In this document: in pieces, positions 10,225-25,100 of the stretch | Position numbering within the stretch: the stretch's first letter is position 1 | Layout: each line of letters begins with the position of its first letter | NCBI GenBank assembly: GCA_900893395.1 | Contig: CAAHFI010779889.1 | Location: 1 to 40,384 of the forward strand | DNA: 40,384 bases | Reading direction: 5' to 3' | Source of the DNA: Euglena gracilis | Taxonomy: Eukaryota; Euglenozoa; Euglenophyceae; Euglenales; Euglenaceae | Translations under genes and position numbers: made by a program | The notes under the pieces: generated by a model | Told to the model about the DNA's origin: nothing | Database searches by the model: none | The model's input: the letters and a program-made list of their open reading frames with translations, nothing else

Positions 10225-11495
10225 AATTTTGATGGTGGAATAGAAATTTTTGGTGGTGGAGTGATATTTTTTGATGGTGGTATGGAAATTTTTGATGGTG
10301 GAATAGGATTTTTTGGTGGTGGAGTGGTCGGGGGTCCGGGGGGTGGTATTTTTTGGTGGTGGCATGGATAATTTTGATGGTGGAATAGAAATTTTTGGTG
10401 GTGGAGTGATATTTTTTGATGGTGGTATGGAAATTTTTGATGGTGGAATAGGATTTTTTGGTGGTGGAGTGGTCGGGGGGTCCGGGGGGTGGTATTTTTT
10501 GGTGGTGGCATGGATAATTTTGATGGTGGAATAGAAATTTTTGGTGGTGGAGTGATATTTTTTGATGGTGGTATGGAAATTTTTGATGGTGGAATAGGAT
10601 TTTTTGGTGGTGGAGTGGTCGGGGGGTCCGGGGGTGGTATTTTTTGGTGGTGGCATGGATAATTTTGATGGTGGAATAGAAATTTTTGGTGGTGGAGTGA
10701 TATTTTTTGATGGTGGTATGGAAATTTTTGATGGTGGAATAGGATTTTTTGGTGGTGGAGTGGTCGGGGGGTCCGGGGGTGGTATTTTTTGGTGGTGGCA
10801 TGGATAATTTTGATGGTGGAATAGAAATTTTTGGTGGTGGAGTGATATTTTTTGATGGTGGTATGGAAATTTTTGATGGTGGAATAGGATTTTTTGGTGG
10901 TGGAGTGGTCGGGGGGTCCGGGGGTGGTATTTTTTGGTGGTGGCATGGATAATTTTGATGGTGGAATAGAAATTTTTGGTGGTGGAGTGATATTTTTTGA
11001 TGGTGGTATGGAAATTTTTGATGGTGGAATAGGATTTTTGGTGGTGGAGTGGTCGGGGGTCCGGGGGGTGGTATTTTTTGGTGGTGGCATGGATAATTTT
11101 GATGGTGGAATAGAAATTTTTGGTGGTGGAGTGATATTTTTTGATGGTGGTATGGAAATTTTTGATGGTGGAATAGGATTTTTTGGTGGTGGAGTGGTCG
11201 GGGGTCCGGGGGGTGGTATTTTTTGGTGGCATGGATAATTTTGATGGTGGAATAGAAATTTTTGGTGGTGGAGTGATATTTTTTGATGGTGGTATGGAAA
11301 TTTTTGATGGTGGAATAGGATTTTTTGGTGGTGGAGTGGTCGGGGGTCCGGGGGGTGGTATTTTTTGGTGGTGGCATGGATAATTTTGATGGTGGAATAG
11401 AAATTTTTGGTGGTGGAGTGATATTTTTTGATGGTGGTATGGAAATTTTTGATGGTGGAATAGGATTTTTTGGTGGTGGAGTGGTCGGGGGGTCC

Positions 11496-11502
11496 GGGGG
11501 GG
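11496..11502 (+). repeat. Fused G-run (G7) from loss of the T after the second G-run
   Basis: In this unit the usual G5TGGTA reads as seven G followed by TA. Equivalent fused runs of seven or eight G occur at 2996-3003, 3575-3581, 15,120-15,126 and 33,995-34,002. These are the only non-G-run-length irregularities that reach into the otherwise perfect core. Confidence 0.8.
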
Positions 11503-13117
11503 TATTTTTTGGTGGTGGCATGGATAATTTTGATGGTGGAATAGAAATTTTTGGTGGTGGAGTGATATTTTTTGATGGTGGTATGGAAATTTTTGATGGT
11601 GGAATAGGATTTTTTGGTGGTGGAGTGGTCGGGGGGTCCGGGGGGTGGTATTTTTTGGTGGTGGCATGGATAATTTTGATGGTGGAATAGAAATTTTTGG
11701 TGGTGGAGTGATATTTTTTGATGGTGGTATGGAAATTTTTGATGGTGGAATAGGATTTTTTGGTGGTGGAGTGGTCGGGGGTCCGGGGGGTGGTATTTTT
11801 TGGTGGTGGCATGGATAATTTTGATGGTGGAATAGAAATTTTTGGTGGTGGAGTGATATTTTTTGATGGTGGTATGGAAATTTTTGATGGTGGAATAGGA
11901 TTTTTTGGTGGTGGAGTGGTCGGGGGGTCCGGGGGTGGTATTTTTTGGTGGTGGCATGGATAATTTTGATGGTGGAATAGAAATTTTTGGTGGTGGAGTG
12001 ATATTTTTTGATGGTGGTATGGAAATTTTTGATGGTGGAATAGGATTTTTTGGTGGTGGAGTGGTCGGGGGGTCCGGGGGTGGTATTTTTTGGTGGTGGC
12101 ATGGATAATTTTGATGGTGGAATAGAAATTTTTGGTGGTGGAGTGATATTTTTTGATGGTGGTATGGAAATTTTTGATGGTGGAATAGGATTTTTTGGTG
12201 GTGGAGTGGTCGGGGGTCCGGGGGGTGGTATTTTTTGGTGGTGGCATGGATAATTTTGATGGTGGAATAGAAATTTTTGGTGGTGGAGTGATATTTTTTG
12301 ATGGTGGTATGGAAATTTTGATGGTGGAATAGGATTTTTGGTGGTGGAGTGGTCGGGGGTCCGGGGGTGGTATTTTTTGGTGGTGGCATGGATAATTTTG
12401 ATGGTGGAATAGAAATTTTTGGTGGTGGAGTGATATTTTTTGATGGTGGTATGGAAATTTTTGATGGTGGAATAGGATTTTTTGGTGGTGGAGTGGTCGG
12501 GGGGTCCGGGGGTGGTATTTTTTGGTGGTGGCATGGATAATTTTGATGGTGGAATAGAAATTTTTGGTGGTGGAGTGATATTTTTTGATGGTGGTATGGA
12601 AATTTTTGATGGTGGAATAGGATTTTTTGGTGGTGGAGTGGTCGGGGGTCCGGGGGGTGGTATTTTTTGGTGGTGGCATGGATAATTTTGATGGTGGAAT
12701 AGAAATTTTTGGTGGTGGAGTGATATTTTTTGATGGTGGTATGGAAATTTTTGATGGTGGAATAGGATTTTTTGGTGGTGGAGTGGTCGGGGGGTCCGGG
12801 GGTGGTATTTTTTGGTGGTGGCATGGATAATTTTGATGGTGGAATAGAAATTTTTGGTGGTGGAGTGATATTTTTTGATGGTGGTATGGAAATTTTTGAT
12901 GGTGGAATAGGATTTTTTGGTGGTGGAGTGGTCGGGGGTCCGGGGGGTGGTATTTTTTGGTGGTGGCATGGATAATTTTGATGGTGGAATAGAAATTTTT
13001 GGTGGTGGAGTGATATTTTTTGATGGTGGTATGGAAATTTTTGATGGTGGAATAGGATTTTTTGGTGGTGGAGTGGTCGGGGGTCCGGGGGGTGGTATTT
13101 TTGGTGGTGGCATGGAT

Positions 13118-16100
13118 AATTTTGATGGTGGAATAGAAATTTTTGGTGGTGGAGTGATATTTTTTGATGGTGGTATGGAAATTTTTGATGGTGGAATAGG
13201 ATTTTTTGGTGGTGGAGTGGTCGGGGGTCCGGGGGTGGTATTTTTTGGTGGTGGCATGGATAATTTTGATGGTGGAATAGAAATTTTTGGTGGTGGAGTG
13301 ATATTTTTTGATGGTGGTATGGAAATTTTTGATGGTGGAATAGGATTTTTTGGTGGTGGAGTGGTCGGGGGGTCCGGGGGGTGGTATTTTTTGGTGGTGG
13401 CATGGATAATTTTGATGGTGGAATAGAAATTTTTGGTGGTGGAGTGATATTTTTTGATGGTGGTATGGAAATTTTTGATGGTGGAATAGGATTTTTTGGT
13501 GGTGGAGTGGTCGGGGGTCCGGGGGGTGGTATTTTTTGGTGGTGGCATGGATAATTTTGATGGTGGAATAGAAATTTTTGGTGGTGGAGTGATATTTTTT
13601 GATGGTGGTATGGAAATTTTTGATGGTGGAATAGGATTTTTTGGTGGTGGAGTGGTCGGGGGGTCCGGGGGTGGTATTTTTTGGTGGTGGCATGGATAAT
13701 TTTGATGGTGGAATAGAAATTTTTGGTGGTGGAGTGATATTTTTTGATGGTGGTATGGAAATTTTTGATGGTGGAATAGGATTTTTTGGTGGTGGAGTGG
13801 TCGGGGGGTCCGGGGGGTGGTATTTTTTGGTGGTGGCATGGATAATTTTGATGGTGGAATAGAAATTTTTGGTGGTGGAGTGATATTTTTTGATGGTGGT
13901 ATGGAAATTTTTGATGGTGGAATAGGATTTTTTGGTGGTGGAGTGGTCGGGGGGTCCGGGGGTGGTATTTTTTGGTGGTGGCATGGATAATTTTGATGGT
14001 GGAATAGAAATTTTTGGTGGTGGAGTGATATTTTTTGATGGTGGTATGGAAATTTTTGATGGTGGAATAGGATTTTTTGGTGGTGGAGTGGTCGGGGGTC
14101 CGGGGGTGGTATTTTTTGGTGGTGGCATGGATAATTTTGATGGTGGAATAGAAATTTTTGGTGGTGGAGTGATATTTTTTGATGGTGGTATGGAAATTTT
14201 TGATGGTGGAATAGGATTTTTTGGTGGTGGAGTGGTCGGGGGTCCGGGGGGTGGTATTTTTTGGTGGTGGCATGGATAATTTTGATGGTGGAATAGAAAT
14301 TTTTGGTGGTGGAGTGATATTTTTTGATGGTGGTATGGAAATTTTTGATGGTGGAATAGGATTTTTTGGTGGTGGAGTGGTCGGGGGGTCCGGGGGGTGG
14401 TATTTTTTGGTGGTGGCATGGATAATTTTGATGGTGGAATAGAAATTTTTGGTGGTGGAGTGATATTTTTTGATGGTGGTATGGAAATTTTTGATGGTGG
14501 AATAGGATTTTTTGGTGGTGGAGTGGTCGGGGGTCCGGGGGGTGGTATTTTTTGGTGGTGGCATGGATAATTTTGATGGTGGAATAGAAATTTTTGGTGG
14601 TGGAGTGATATTTTTTGATGGTGGTATGGAAATTTTTGATGGTGGAATAGGATTTTTTGGTGGTGGAGTGGTCGGGGGGTCCGGGGGGTGGTATTTTTTG
14701 GTGGTGGCATGGATAATTTTGATGGTGGAATAGAAATTTTTGGTGGTGGAGTGATATTTTTTGATGGTGGTATGGAAATTTTTGATGGTGGAATAGGATT
14801 TTTTGGTGGTGGAGTGGTCGGGGGGTCCGGGGGTGGTATTTTTTGGTGGTGGCATGGATAATTTTGATGGTGGAATAGAAATTTTTGGTGGTGGAGTGAT
14901 ATTTTTTGATGGTGGTATGGAAATTTTTGATGGTGGAATAGGATTTTTTGGTGGTGGAGTGGTCGGGGGGTCCGGGGGGTGGTATTTTTTGGTGGTGGCA
15001 TGGATAATTTTGATGGTGGAATAGAAATTTTTGGTGGTGGAGTGATATTTTTTGATGGTGGTATGGAAATTTTTGATGGTGGAATAGGATTTTTTGGTGG
15101 TGGAGTGGTCGGGGGGTCCGGGGGGGTATTTTTTGGTGGTGGCATGGATAATTTTGATGGTGGAATAGAAATTTTTGGTGGTGGAGTGATATTTTTTGAT
15201 GGTGGTATGGAAATTTTTGATGGTGGAATAGGATTTTTTGGTGGTGGAGTGGTCGGGGGGTCCGGGGGGTGGTATTTTTTGGTGGTGGCATGGATAATTT
15301 TGATGGTGGAATAGAAATTTTTGGTGGTGGAGTGATATTTTTTGATGGTGGTATGGAAATTTTTGATGGTGGAATAGGATTTTTTGGTGGTGGAGTGGTC
15401 GGGGGGTCCGGGGGTGGTATTTTTTGGTGGTGGCATGGATAATTTTGATGGTGGAATAGAAATTTTTGGTGGTGGAGTGATATTTTTTGATGGTGGTATG
15501 GAAATTTTTGATGGTGGAATAGGATTTTTTGGTGGTGGAGTGGTCGGGGGTCCGGGGGGTGGTATTTTTTGGTGGTGGCATGGATAATTTTGATGGTGGA
15601 ATAGAAATTTTTGGTGGTGGAGTGATATTTTTTGATGGTGGTATGGAAATTTTTGATGGTGGAATAGGATTTTTTGGTGGTGGAGTGGTCGGGGGGTCCG
15701 GGGGGTGGTATTTTTTGGTGGTGGCATGGATAATTTTGATGGTGGAATAGAAATTTTTGGTGGTGGAGTGATATTTTTTGATGGTGGTATGGAAATTTTT
15801 GATGGTGGAATAGGATTTTTTGGTGGTGGAGTGGTCGGGGGGTCCGGGGGGTGGTATTTTTTGGTGGTGGCATGGATAATTTTGATGGTGGAATAGAAAT
15901 TTTTGGTGGTGGAGTGATATTTTTTGATGGTGGTATGGAAATTTTTGATGGTGGAATAGGATTTTTTGGTGGTGGAGTGGTCGGGGGGTCCGGGGGTGGT
16001 ATTTTTTGGTGGTGGCATGGATAATTTTGATGGTGGAATAGAAATTTTTGGTGGTGGAGTGATATTTTTTGATGGTGGTATGGAAATTTTTGATGGTGGA

Positions 16101-19100
16101 ATAGGATTTTTTGGTGGTGGAGTGGTCGGGGGGTCCGGGGGGTGGTATTTTTTGGTGGTGGCATGGATAATTTTGATGGTGGAATAGAAATTTTTGGTGG
16201 TGGAGTGATATTTTTTGATGGTGGTATGGAAATTTTTGATGGTGGAATAGGATTTTTTGGTGGTGGAGTGGTCGGGGGGTCCGGGGGGTGGTATTTTTTG
16301 GTGGTGGCATGGATAATTTTGATGGTGGAATAGAAATTTTTGGTGGTGGAGTGATATTTTTTGATGGTGGTATGGAAATTTTTGATGGTGGAATAGGATT
16401 TTTTGGTGGTGGAGTGGTCGGGGGGTCCGGGGGGTGGTATTTTTTGGTGGTGGCATGGATAATTTTGATGGTGGAATAGAAATTTTTGGTGGTGGAGTGA
16501 TATTTTTTGATGGTGGTATGGAAATTTTTGATGGTGGAATAGGATTTTTTGGTGGTGGAGTGGTCGGGGGTCCGGGGGTGGTATTTTTTGGTGGTGGCAT
16601 GGATAATTTTGATGGTGGAATAGAAATTTTTGGTGGTGGAGTGATATTTTTTGATGGTGGTATGGAAATTTTTGATGGTGGAATAGGATTTTTTGGTGGT
16701 GGAGTGGTCGGGGGGTCCGGGGGTGGTATTTTTTGGTGGTGGCATGGATAATTTTGATGGTGGAATAGAAATTTTTGGTGGTGGAGTGATATTTTTTGAT
16801 GGTGGTATGGAAATTTTTGATGGTGGAATAGGATTTTTTGGTGGTGGAGTGGTCGGGGGGTCCGGGGGTGGTATTTTTTGGTGGTGGCATGGATAATTTT
16901 GATGGTGGAATAGAAATTTTTGGTGGTGGAGTGATATTTTTTGATGGTGGTATGGAAATTTTTGATGGTGGAATAGGATTTTTTGGTGGTGGAGTGGTCG
17001 GGGGTCCGGGGGGTGGTATTTTTTGGTGGTGGCATGGATAATTTTGATGGTGGAATAGAAATTTTTGGTGGTGGAGTGATATTTTTTGATGGTGGTATGG
17101 AAATTTTTGATGGTGGAATAGGATTTTTTGGTGGTGGAGTGGTCGGGGGGTCCGGGGGGTGGTATTTTTTGGTGGTGGCATGGATAATTTTGATGGTGGA
17201 ATAGAAATTTTTGGTGGTGGAGTGATATTTTTTGATGGTGGTATGGAAATTTTTGATGGTGGAATAGGATTTTTTGGTGGTGGAGTGGTCGGGGGGTCCG
17301 GGGGTGGTATTTTTTGGTGGTGGCATGGATAATTTTGATGGTGGAATAGAAATTTTTGGTGGTGGAGTGATATTTTTTGATGGTGGTATGGAAATTTTTG
17401 ATGGTGGAATAGGATTTTTTGGTGGTGGAGTGGTCGGGGGTCCGGGGGGTGGTATTTTTTGGTGGTGGCATGGATAATTTTGATGGTGGAATAGAAATTT
17501 TTGGTGGTGGAGTGATATTTTTTGATGGTGGTATGGAAATTTTTGATGGTGGAATAGGATTTTTTGGTGGTGGAGTGGTCGGGGGGTCCGGGGGTGGTAT
17601 TTTTTGGTGGTGGCATGGATAATTTTGATGGTGGAATAGAAATTTTTGGTGGTGGAGTGATATTTTTTGATGGTGGTATGGAAATTTTTGATGGTGGAAT
17701 AGGATTTTTTGGTGGTGGAGTGGTCGGGGGTCCGGGGGTGGTATTTTTTGGTGGTGGCATGGATAATTTTGATGGTGGAATAGAAATTTTTGGTGGTGGA
17801 GTGATATTTTTTGATGGTGGTATGGAAATTTTTGATGGTGGAATAGGATTTTTTGGTGGTGGAGTGGTCGGGGGGTCCGGGGGTGGTATTTTTTGGTGGT
17901 GGCATGGATAATTTTGATGGTGGAATAGAAATTTTTGGTGGTGGAGTGATATTTTTTGATGGTGGTATGGAAATTTTTGATGGTGGAATAGGATTTTTTG
18001 GTGGTGGAGTGGTCGGGGGGTCCGGGGGGTGGTATTTTTTGGTGGTGGCATGGATAATTTTGATGGTGGAATAGAAATTTTTGGTGGTGGAGTGATATTT
18101 TTTGATGGTGGTATGGAAATTTTTGATGGTGGAATAGGATTTTTTGGTGGTGGAGTGGTCGGGGGGTCCGGGGGGTGGTATTTTTTGGTGGTGGCATGGA
18201 TAATTTTGATGGTGGAATAGAAATTTTTGGTGGTGGAGTGATATTTTTTGATGGTGGTATGGAAATTTTTGATGGTGGAATAGGATTTTTTGGTGGTGGA
18301 GTGGTCGGGGGTCCGGGGGTGGTATTTTTTGGTGGTGGCATGGATAATTTTGATGGTGGAATAGAAATTTTTGGTGGTGGAGTGATATTTTTTGATGGTG
18401 GTATGGAAATTTTTGATGGTGGAATAGGATTTTTTGGTGGTGGAGTGGTCGGGGGTCCGGGGGGTGGTATTTTTTGGTGGTGGCATGGATAATTTTGATG
18501 GTGGAATAGAAATTTTTGGTGGTGGAGTGATATTTTTTGATGGTGGTATGGAAATTTTTGATGGTGGAATAGGATTTTTTGGTGGTGGAGTGGTCGGGGG
18601 TCCGGGGGGTGGTATTTTTTGGTGGTGGCATGGATAATTTTGATGGTGGAATAGAAATTTTTGGTGGTGGAGTGATATTTTTTGATGGTGGTATGGAAAT
18701 TTTTGATGGTGGAATAGGATTTTTTGGTGGTGGAGTGGTCGGGGGTCCGGGGGGTGGTATTTTTTGGTGGTGGCATGGATAATTTTGATGGTGGAATAGA
18801 AATTTTTGGTGGTGGAGTGATATTTTTTGATGGTGGTATGGAAATTTTTGATGGTGGAATAGGATTTTTTGGTGGTGGAGTGGTCGGGGGGTCCGGGGGT
18901 GGTATTTTTTGGTGGTGGCATGGATAATTTTGATGGTGGAATAGAAATTTTTGGTGGTGGAGTGATATTTTTTGATGGTGGTATGGAAATTTTTGATGGT
19001 GGAATAGGATTTTTTGGTGGTGGAGTGGTCGGGGGTCCGGGGGGTGGTATTTTTTGGTGGTGGCATGGATAATTTTGATGGTGGAATAGAAATTTTTGGT

Positions 19101-22100
19101 GGTGGAGTGATATTTTTTGATGGTGGTATGGAAATTTTTGATGGTGGAATAGGATTTTTTGGTGGTGGAGTGGTCGGGGGGTCCGGGGGTGGTATTTTTT
19201 GGTGGTGGCATGGATAATTTTGATGGTGGAATAGAAATTTTTGGTGGTGGAGTGATATTTTTTGATGGTGGTATGGAAATTTTTGATGGTGGAATAGGAT
19301 TTTTTGGTGGTGGAGTGGTCGGGGGGTCCGGGGGGTGGTATTTTTTGGTGGTGGCATGGATAATTTTGATGGTGGAATAGAAATTTTTGGTGGTGGAGTG
19401 ATATTTTTTGATGGTGGTATGGAAATTTTTGATGGTGGAATAGGATTTTTTGGTGGTGGAGTGGTCGGGGGGTCCGGGGGTGGTATTTTTTGGTGGTGGC
19501 ATGGATAATTTTGATGGTGGAATAGAAATTTTTGGTGGTGGAGTGATATTTTTTGATGGTGGTATGGAAATTTTTGATGGTGGAATAGGATTTTTTGGTG
19601 GTGGAGTGGTCGGGGGGTCCGGGGGTGGTATTTTTTGGTGGTGGCATGGATAATTTTGATGGTGGAATAGAAATTTTTGGTGGTGGAGTGATATTTTTTG
19701 ATGGTGGTATGGAAATTTTTGATGGTGGAATAGGATTTTTTGGTGGTGGAGTGGTCGGGGGGTCCGGGGGGTGGTATTTTTTGGTGGTGGCATGGATAAT
19801 TTTGATGGTGGAATAGAAATTTTTGGTGGTGGAGTGATATTTTTTGATGGTGGTATGGAAATTTTTGATGGTGGAATAGGATTTTTTGGTGGTGGAGTGG
19901 TCGGGGGTCCGGGGGGTGGTATTTTTTGGTGGTGGCATGGATAATTTTGATGGTGGAATAGAAATTTTTGGTGGTGGAGTGATATTTTTTGATGGTGGTA
20001 TGGAAATTTTTGATGGTGGAATAGGATTTTTTGGTGGTGGAGTGGTCGGGGGTCCGGGGGGTGGTATTTTTTGGTGGTGGCATGGATAATTTTGATGGTG
20101 GAATAGAAATTTTTGGTGGTGGAGTGATATTTTTTGATGGTGGTATGGAAATTTTTGATGGTGGAATAGGATTTTTTGGTGGTGGAGTGGTCGGGGGGTC
20201 CGGGGGGTGGTATTTTTTGGTGGTGGCATGGATAATTTTGATGGTGGAATAGAAATTTTTGGTGGTGGAGTGATATTTTTTGATGGTGGTATGGAAATTT
20301 TTGATGGTGGAATAGGATTTTTTGGTGGTGGAGTGGTCGGGGGGTCCGGGGGTGGTATTTTTTGGTGGTGGCATGGATAATTTTGATGGTGGAATAGAAA
20401 TTTTTGGTGGTGGAGTGATATTTTTTGATGGTGGTATGGAAATTTTTGATGGTGGAATAGGATTTTTTGGTGGTGGAGTGGTCGGGGGTCCGGGGGGTGG
20501 TATTTTTTGGTGGTGGCATGGATAATTTTGATGGTGGAATAGAAATTTTTGGTGGTGGAGTGATATTTTTTGATGGTGGTATGGAAATTTTTGATGGTGG
20601 AATAGGATTTTTTGGTGGTGGAGTGGTCGGGGGGTCCGGGGGGTGGTATTTTTTGGTGGTGGCATGGATAATTTTGATGGTGGAATAGAAATTTTTGGTG
20701 GTGGAGTGATATTTTTTGATGGTGGTATGGAAATTTTTGATGGTGGAATAGGATTTTTTGGTGGTGGAGTGGTCGGGGGGTCCGGGGGGTGGTATTTTTT
20801 GGTGGTGGCATGGATAATTTTGATGGTGGAATAGAAATTTTTGGTGGTGGAGTGATATTTTTTGATGGTGGTATGGAAATTTTTGATGGTGGAATAGGAT
20901 TTTTTGGTGGTGGAGTGGTCGGGGGTCCGGGGGTGGTATTTTTTGGTGGTGGCATGGATAATTTTGATGGTGGAATAGAAATTTTTGGTGGTGGAGTGAT
21001 ATTTTTTGATGGTGGTATGGAAATTTTTGATGGTGGAATAGGATTTTTTGGTGGTGGAGTGGTCGGGGGTCCGGGGGGTGGTATTTTTTGGTGGTGGCAT
21101 GGATAATTTTGATGGTGGAATAGAAATTTTTGGTGGTGGAGTGATATTTTTTGATGGTGGTATGGAAATTTTTGATGGTGGAATAGGATTTTTTGGTGGT
21201 GGAGTGGTCGGGGGTCCGGGGGTGGTATTTTTTGGTGGTGGCATGGATAATTTTGATGGTGGAATAGAAATTTTTGGTGGTGGAGTGATATTTTTTGATG
21301 GTGGTATGGAAATTTTTGATGGTGGAATAGGATTTTTTGGTGGTGGAGTGGTCGGGGGTCCGGGGGGTGGTATTTTTTGGTGGTGGCATGGATAATTTTG
21401 ATGGTGGAATAGAAATTTTTGGTGGTGGAGTGATATTTTTTGATGGTGGTATGGAAATTTTTGATGGTGGAATAGGATTTTTTGGTGGTGGAGTGGTCGG
21501 GGGTCCGGGGGGTGGTATTTTTTGGTGGTGGCATGGATAATTTTGATGGTGGAATAGAAATTTTTGGTGGTGGAGTGATATTTTTTGATGGTGGTATGGA
21601 AATTTTTGATGGTGGAATAGGATTTTTTGGTGGTGGAGTGGTCGGGGGTCCGGGGGGTGGTATTTTTTGGTGGTGGCATGGATAATTTTGATGGTGGAAT
21701 AGAAATTTTTGGTGGTGGAGTGATATTTTTTGATGGTGGTATGGAAATTTTTGATGGTGGAATAGGATTTTTTGGTGGTGGAGTGGTCGGGGGTCCGGGG
21801 GGTGGTATTTTTTGGTGGTGGCATGGATAATTTTGATGGTGGAATAGAAATTTTTGGTGGTGGAGTGATATTTTTTGATGGTGGTATGGAAATTTTTGAT
21901 GGTGGAATAGGATTTTTTGGTGGTGGAGTGGTCGGGGGGTCCGGGGGGTGGTATTTTTTGGTGGTGGCATGGATAATTTTGATGGTGGAATAGAAATTTT
22001 TGGTGGTGGAGTGATATTTTTTGATGGTGGTATGGAAATTTTTGATGGTGGAATAGGATTTTTTGGTGGTGGAGTGGTCGGGGGTCCGGGGGTGGTATTT

Positions 22101-25100
22101 TTTGGTGGTGGCATGGATAATTTTGATGGTGGAATAGAAATTTTTGGTGGTGGAGTGATATTTTTTGATGGTGGTATGGAAATTTTTGATGGTGGAATAG
22201 GATTTTTTGGTGGTGGAGTGGTCGGGGGGTCCGGGGGGTGGTATTTTTTGGTGGTGGCATGGATAATTTTGATGGTGGAATAGAAATTTTTGGTGGTGGA
22301 GTGATATTTTTTGATGGTGGTATGGAAATTTTTGATGGTGGAATAGGATTTTTTGGTGGTGGAGTGGTCGGGGGTCCGGGGGTGGTATTTTTTGGTGGTG
22401 GCATGGATAATTTTGATGGTGGAATAGAAATTTTTGGTGGTGGAGTGATATTTTTTGATGGTGGTATGGAAATTTTTGATGGTGGAATAGGATTTTTTGG
22501 TGGTGGAGTGGTCGGGGGGTCCGGGGGTGGTATTTTTTGGTGGTGGCATGGATAATTTTGATGGTGGAATAGAAATTTTTGGTGGTGGAGTGATATTTTT
22601 TGATGGTGGTATGGAAATTTTTGATGGTGGAATAGGATTTTTTGGTGGTGGAGTGGTCGGGGGGTCCGGGGGGTGGTATTTTTTGGTGGTGGCATGGATA
22701 ATTTTGATGGTGGAATAGAAATTTTTGGTGGTGGAGTGATATTTTTTGATGGTGGTATGGAAATTTTTGATGGTGGAATAGGATTTTTTGGTGGTGGAGT
22801 GGTCGGGGGTCCGGGGGGTGGTATTTTTTGGTGGTGGCATGGATAATTTTGATGGTGGAATAGAAATTTTTGGTGGTGGAGTGATATTTTTTGATGGTGG
22901 TATGGAAATTTTTGATGGTGGAATAGGATTTTTTGGTGGTGGAGTGGTCGGGGGGTCCGGGGGGTGGTATTTTTTGGTGGTGGCATGGATAATTTTGATG
23001 GTGGAATAGAAATTTTTGGTGGTGGAGTGATATTTTTTGATGGTGGTATGGAAATTTTTGATGGTGGAATAGGATTTTTTGGTGGTGGAGTGGTCGGGGG
23101 TCCGGGGGGTGGTATTTTTTGGTGGTGGCATGGATAATTTTGATGGTGGAATAGAAATTTTTGGTGGTGGAGTGATATTTTTTGATGGTGGTATGGAAAT
23201 TTTTGATGGTGGAATAGGATTTTTTGGTGGTGGAGTGGTCGGGGGGTCCGGGGGGTGGTATTTTTTGGTGGTGGCATGGATAATTTTGATGGTGGAATAG
23301 AAATTTTTGGTGGTGGAGTGATATTTTTTGATGGTGGTATGGAAATTTTTGATGGTGGAATAGGATTTTTTGGTGGTGGAGTGGTCGGGGGTCCGGGGGT
23401 GGTATTTTTTGGTGGTGGCATGGATAATTTTGATGGTGGAATAGAAATTTTTGGTGGTGGAGTGATATTTTTTGATGGTGGTATGGAAATTTTTGATGGT
23501 GGAATAGGATTTTTTGGTGGTGGAGTGGTCGGGGGTCCGGGGGGTGGTATTTTTTGGTGGTGGCATGGATAATTTTGATGGTGGAATAGAAATTTTTGGT
23601 GGTGGAGTGATATTTTTTGATGGTGGTATGGAAATTTTTGATGGTGGAATAGGATTTTTTGGTGGTGGAGTGGTCGGGGGGTCCGGGGGGTGGTATTTTT
23701 TGGTGGTGGCATGGATAATTTTGATGGTGGAATAGAAATTTTTGGTGGTGGAGTGATATTTTTTGATGGTGGTATGGAAATTTTTGATGGTGGAATAGGA
23801 TTTTTTGGTGGTGGAGTGGTCGGGGGGTCCGGGGGGTGGTATTTTTTGGTGGTGGCATGGATAATTTTGATGGTGGAATAGAAATTTTTGGTGGTGGAGT
23901 GATATTTTTTGATGGTGGTATGGAAATTTTTGATGGTGGAATAGGATTTTTTGGTGGTGGAGTGGTCGGGGGGTCCGGGGGTGGTATTTTTTGGTGGTGG
24001 CATGGATAATTTTGATGGTGGAATAGAAATTTTTGGTGGTGGAGTGATATTTTTTGATGGTGGTATGGAAATTTTTGATGGTGGAATAGGATTTTTTGGT
24101 GGTGGAGTGGTCGGGGGTCCGGGGGTGGTATTTTTTGGTGGTGGCATGGATAATTTTGATGGTGGAATAGAAATTTTTGGTGGTGGAGTGATATTTTTTG
24201 ATGGTGGTATGGAAATTTTTGATGGTGGAATAGGATTTTTTGGTGGTGGAGTGGTCGGGGGGTCCGGGGGTGGTATTTTTTGGTGGTGGCATGGATAATT
24301 TTGATGGTGGAATAGAAATTTTTGGTGGTGGAGTGATATTTTTTGATGGTGGTATGGAAATTTTTGATGGTGGAATAGGATTTTTTGGTGGTGGAGTGGT
24401 CGGGGGTCCGGGGGTGGTATTTTTTGGTGGTGGCATGGATAATTTTGATGGTGGAATAGAAATTTTTGGTGGTGGAGTGATATTTTTTGATGGTGGTATG
24501 GAAATTTTTGATGGTGGAATAGGATTTTTTGGTGGTGGAGTGGTCGGGGGGTCCGGGGGTGGTATTTTTTGGTGGTGGCATGGATAATTTTGATGGTGGA
24601 ATAGAAATTTTTGGTGGTGGAGTGATATTTTTTGATGGTGGTATGGAAATTTTTGATGGTGGAATAGGATTTTTTGGTGGTGGAGTGGTCGGGGGTCCGG
24701 GGGTGGTATTTTTTGGTGGTGGCATGGATAATTTTGATGGTGGAATAGAAATTTTTGGTGGTGGAGTGATATTTTTTGATGGTGGTATGGAAATTTTTGA
24801 TGGTGGAATAGGATTTTTTGGTGGTGGAGTGGTCGGGGGGTCCGGGGGTGGTATTTTTTGGTGGTGGCATGGATAATTTTGATGGTGGAATAGAAATTTT
24901 TGGTGGTGGAGTGATATTTTTTGATGGTGGTATGGAAATTTTTGATGGTGGAATAGGATTTTTTGGTGGTGGAGTGGTCGGGGGGTCCGGGGGGTGGTAT
25001 TTTTTGGTGGTGGCATGGATAATTTTGATGGTGGAATAGAAATTTTTGGTGGTGGAGTGATATTTTTTGATGGTGGTATGGAAATTTTTGATGGTGGAAT

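Larger units (their letters stand above)
2161..13117 (+). repeat. Left transition zone, mostly regular monomers with scattered small losses
   Basis: Indels thin out from left to right. Examples are a lost GGT in block 6 at ~2155, ~5030, ~6610 and ~11,225; a lost GGT in block 2 at ~5070 and ~8667; and shortened T-runs at ~2930, ~4670, ~7675, ~11,035, ~12,320 and ~13,095. Class 5+5 units are over-represented up to about 9 kb. There is no foreign sequence or orientation change. Confidence 0.8.
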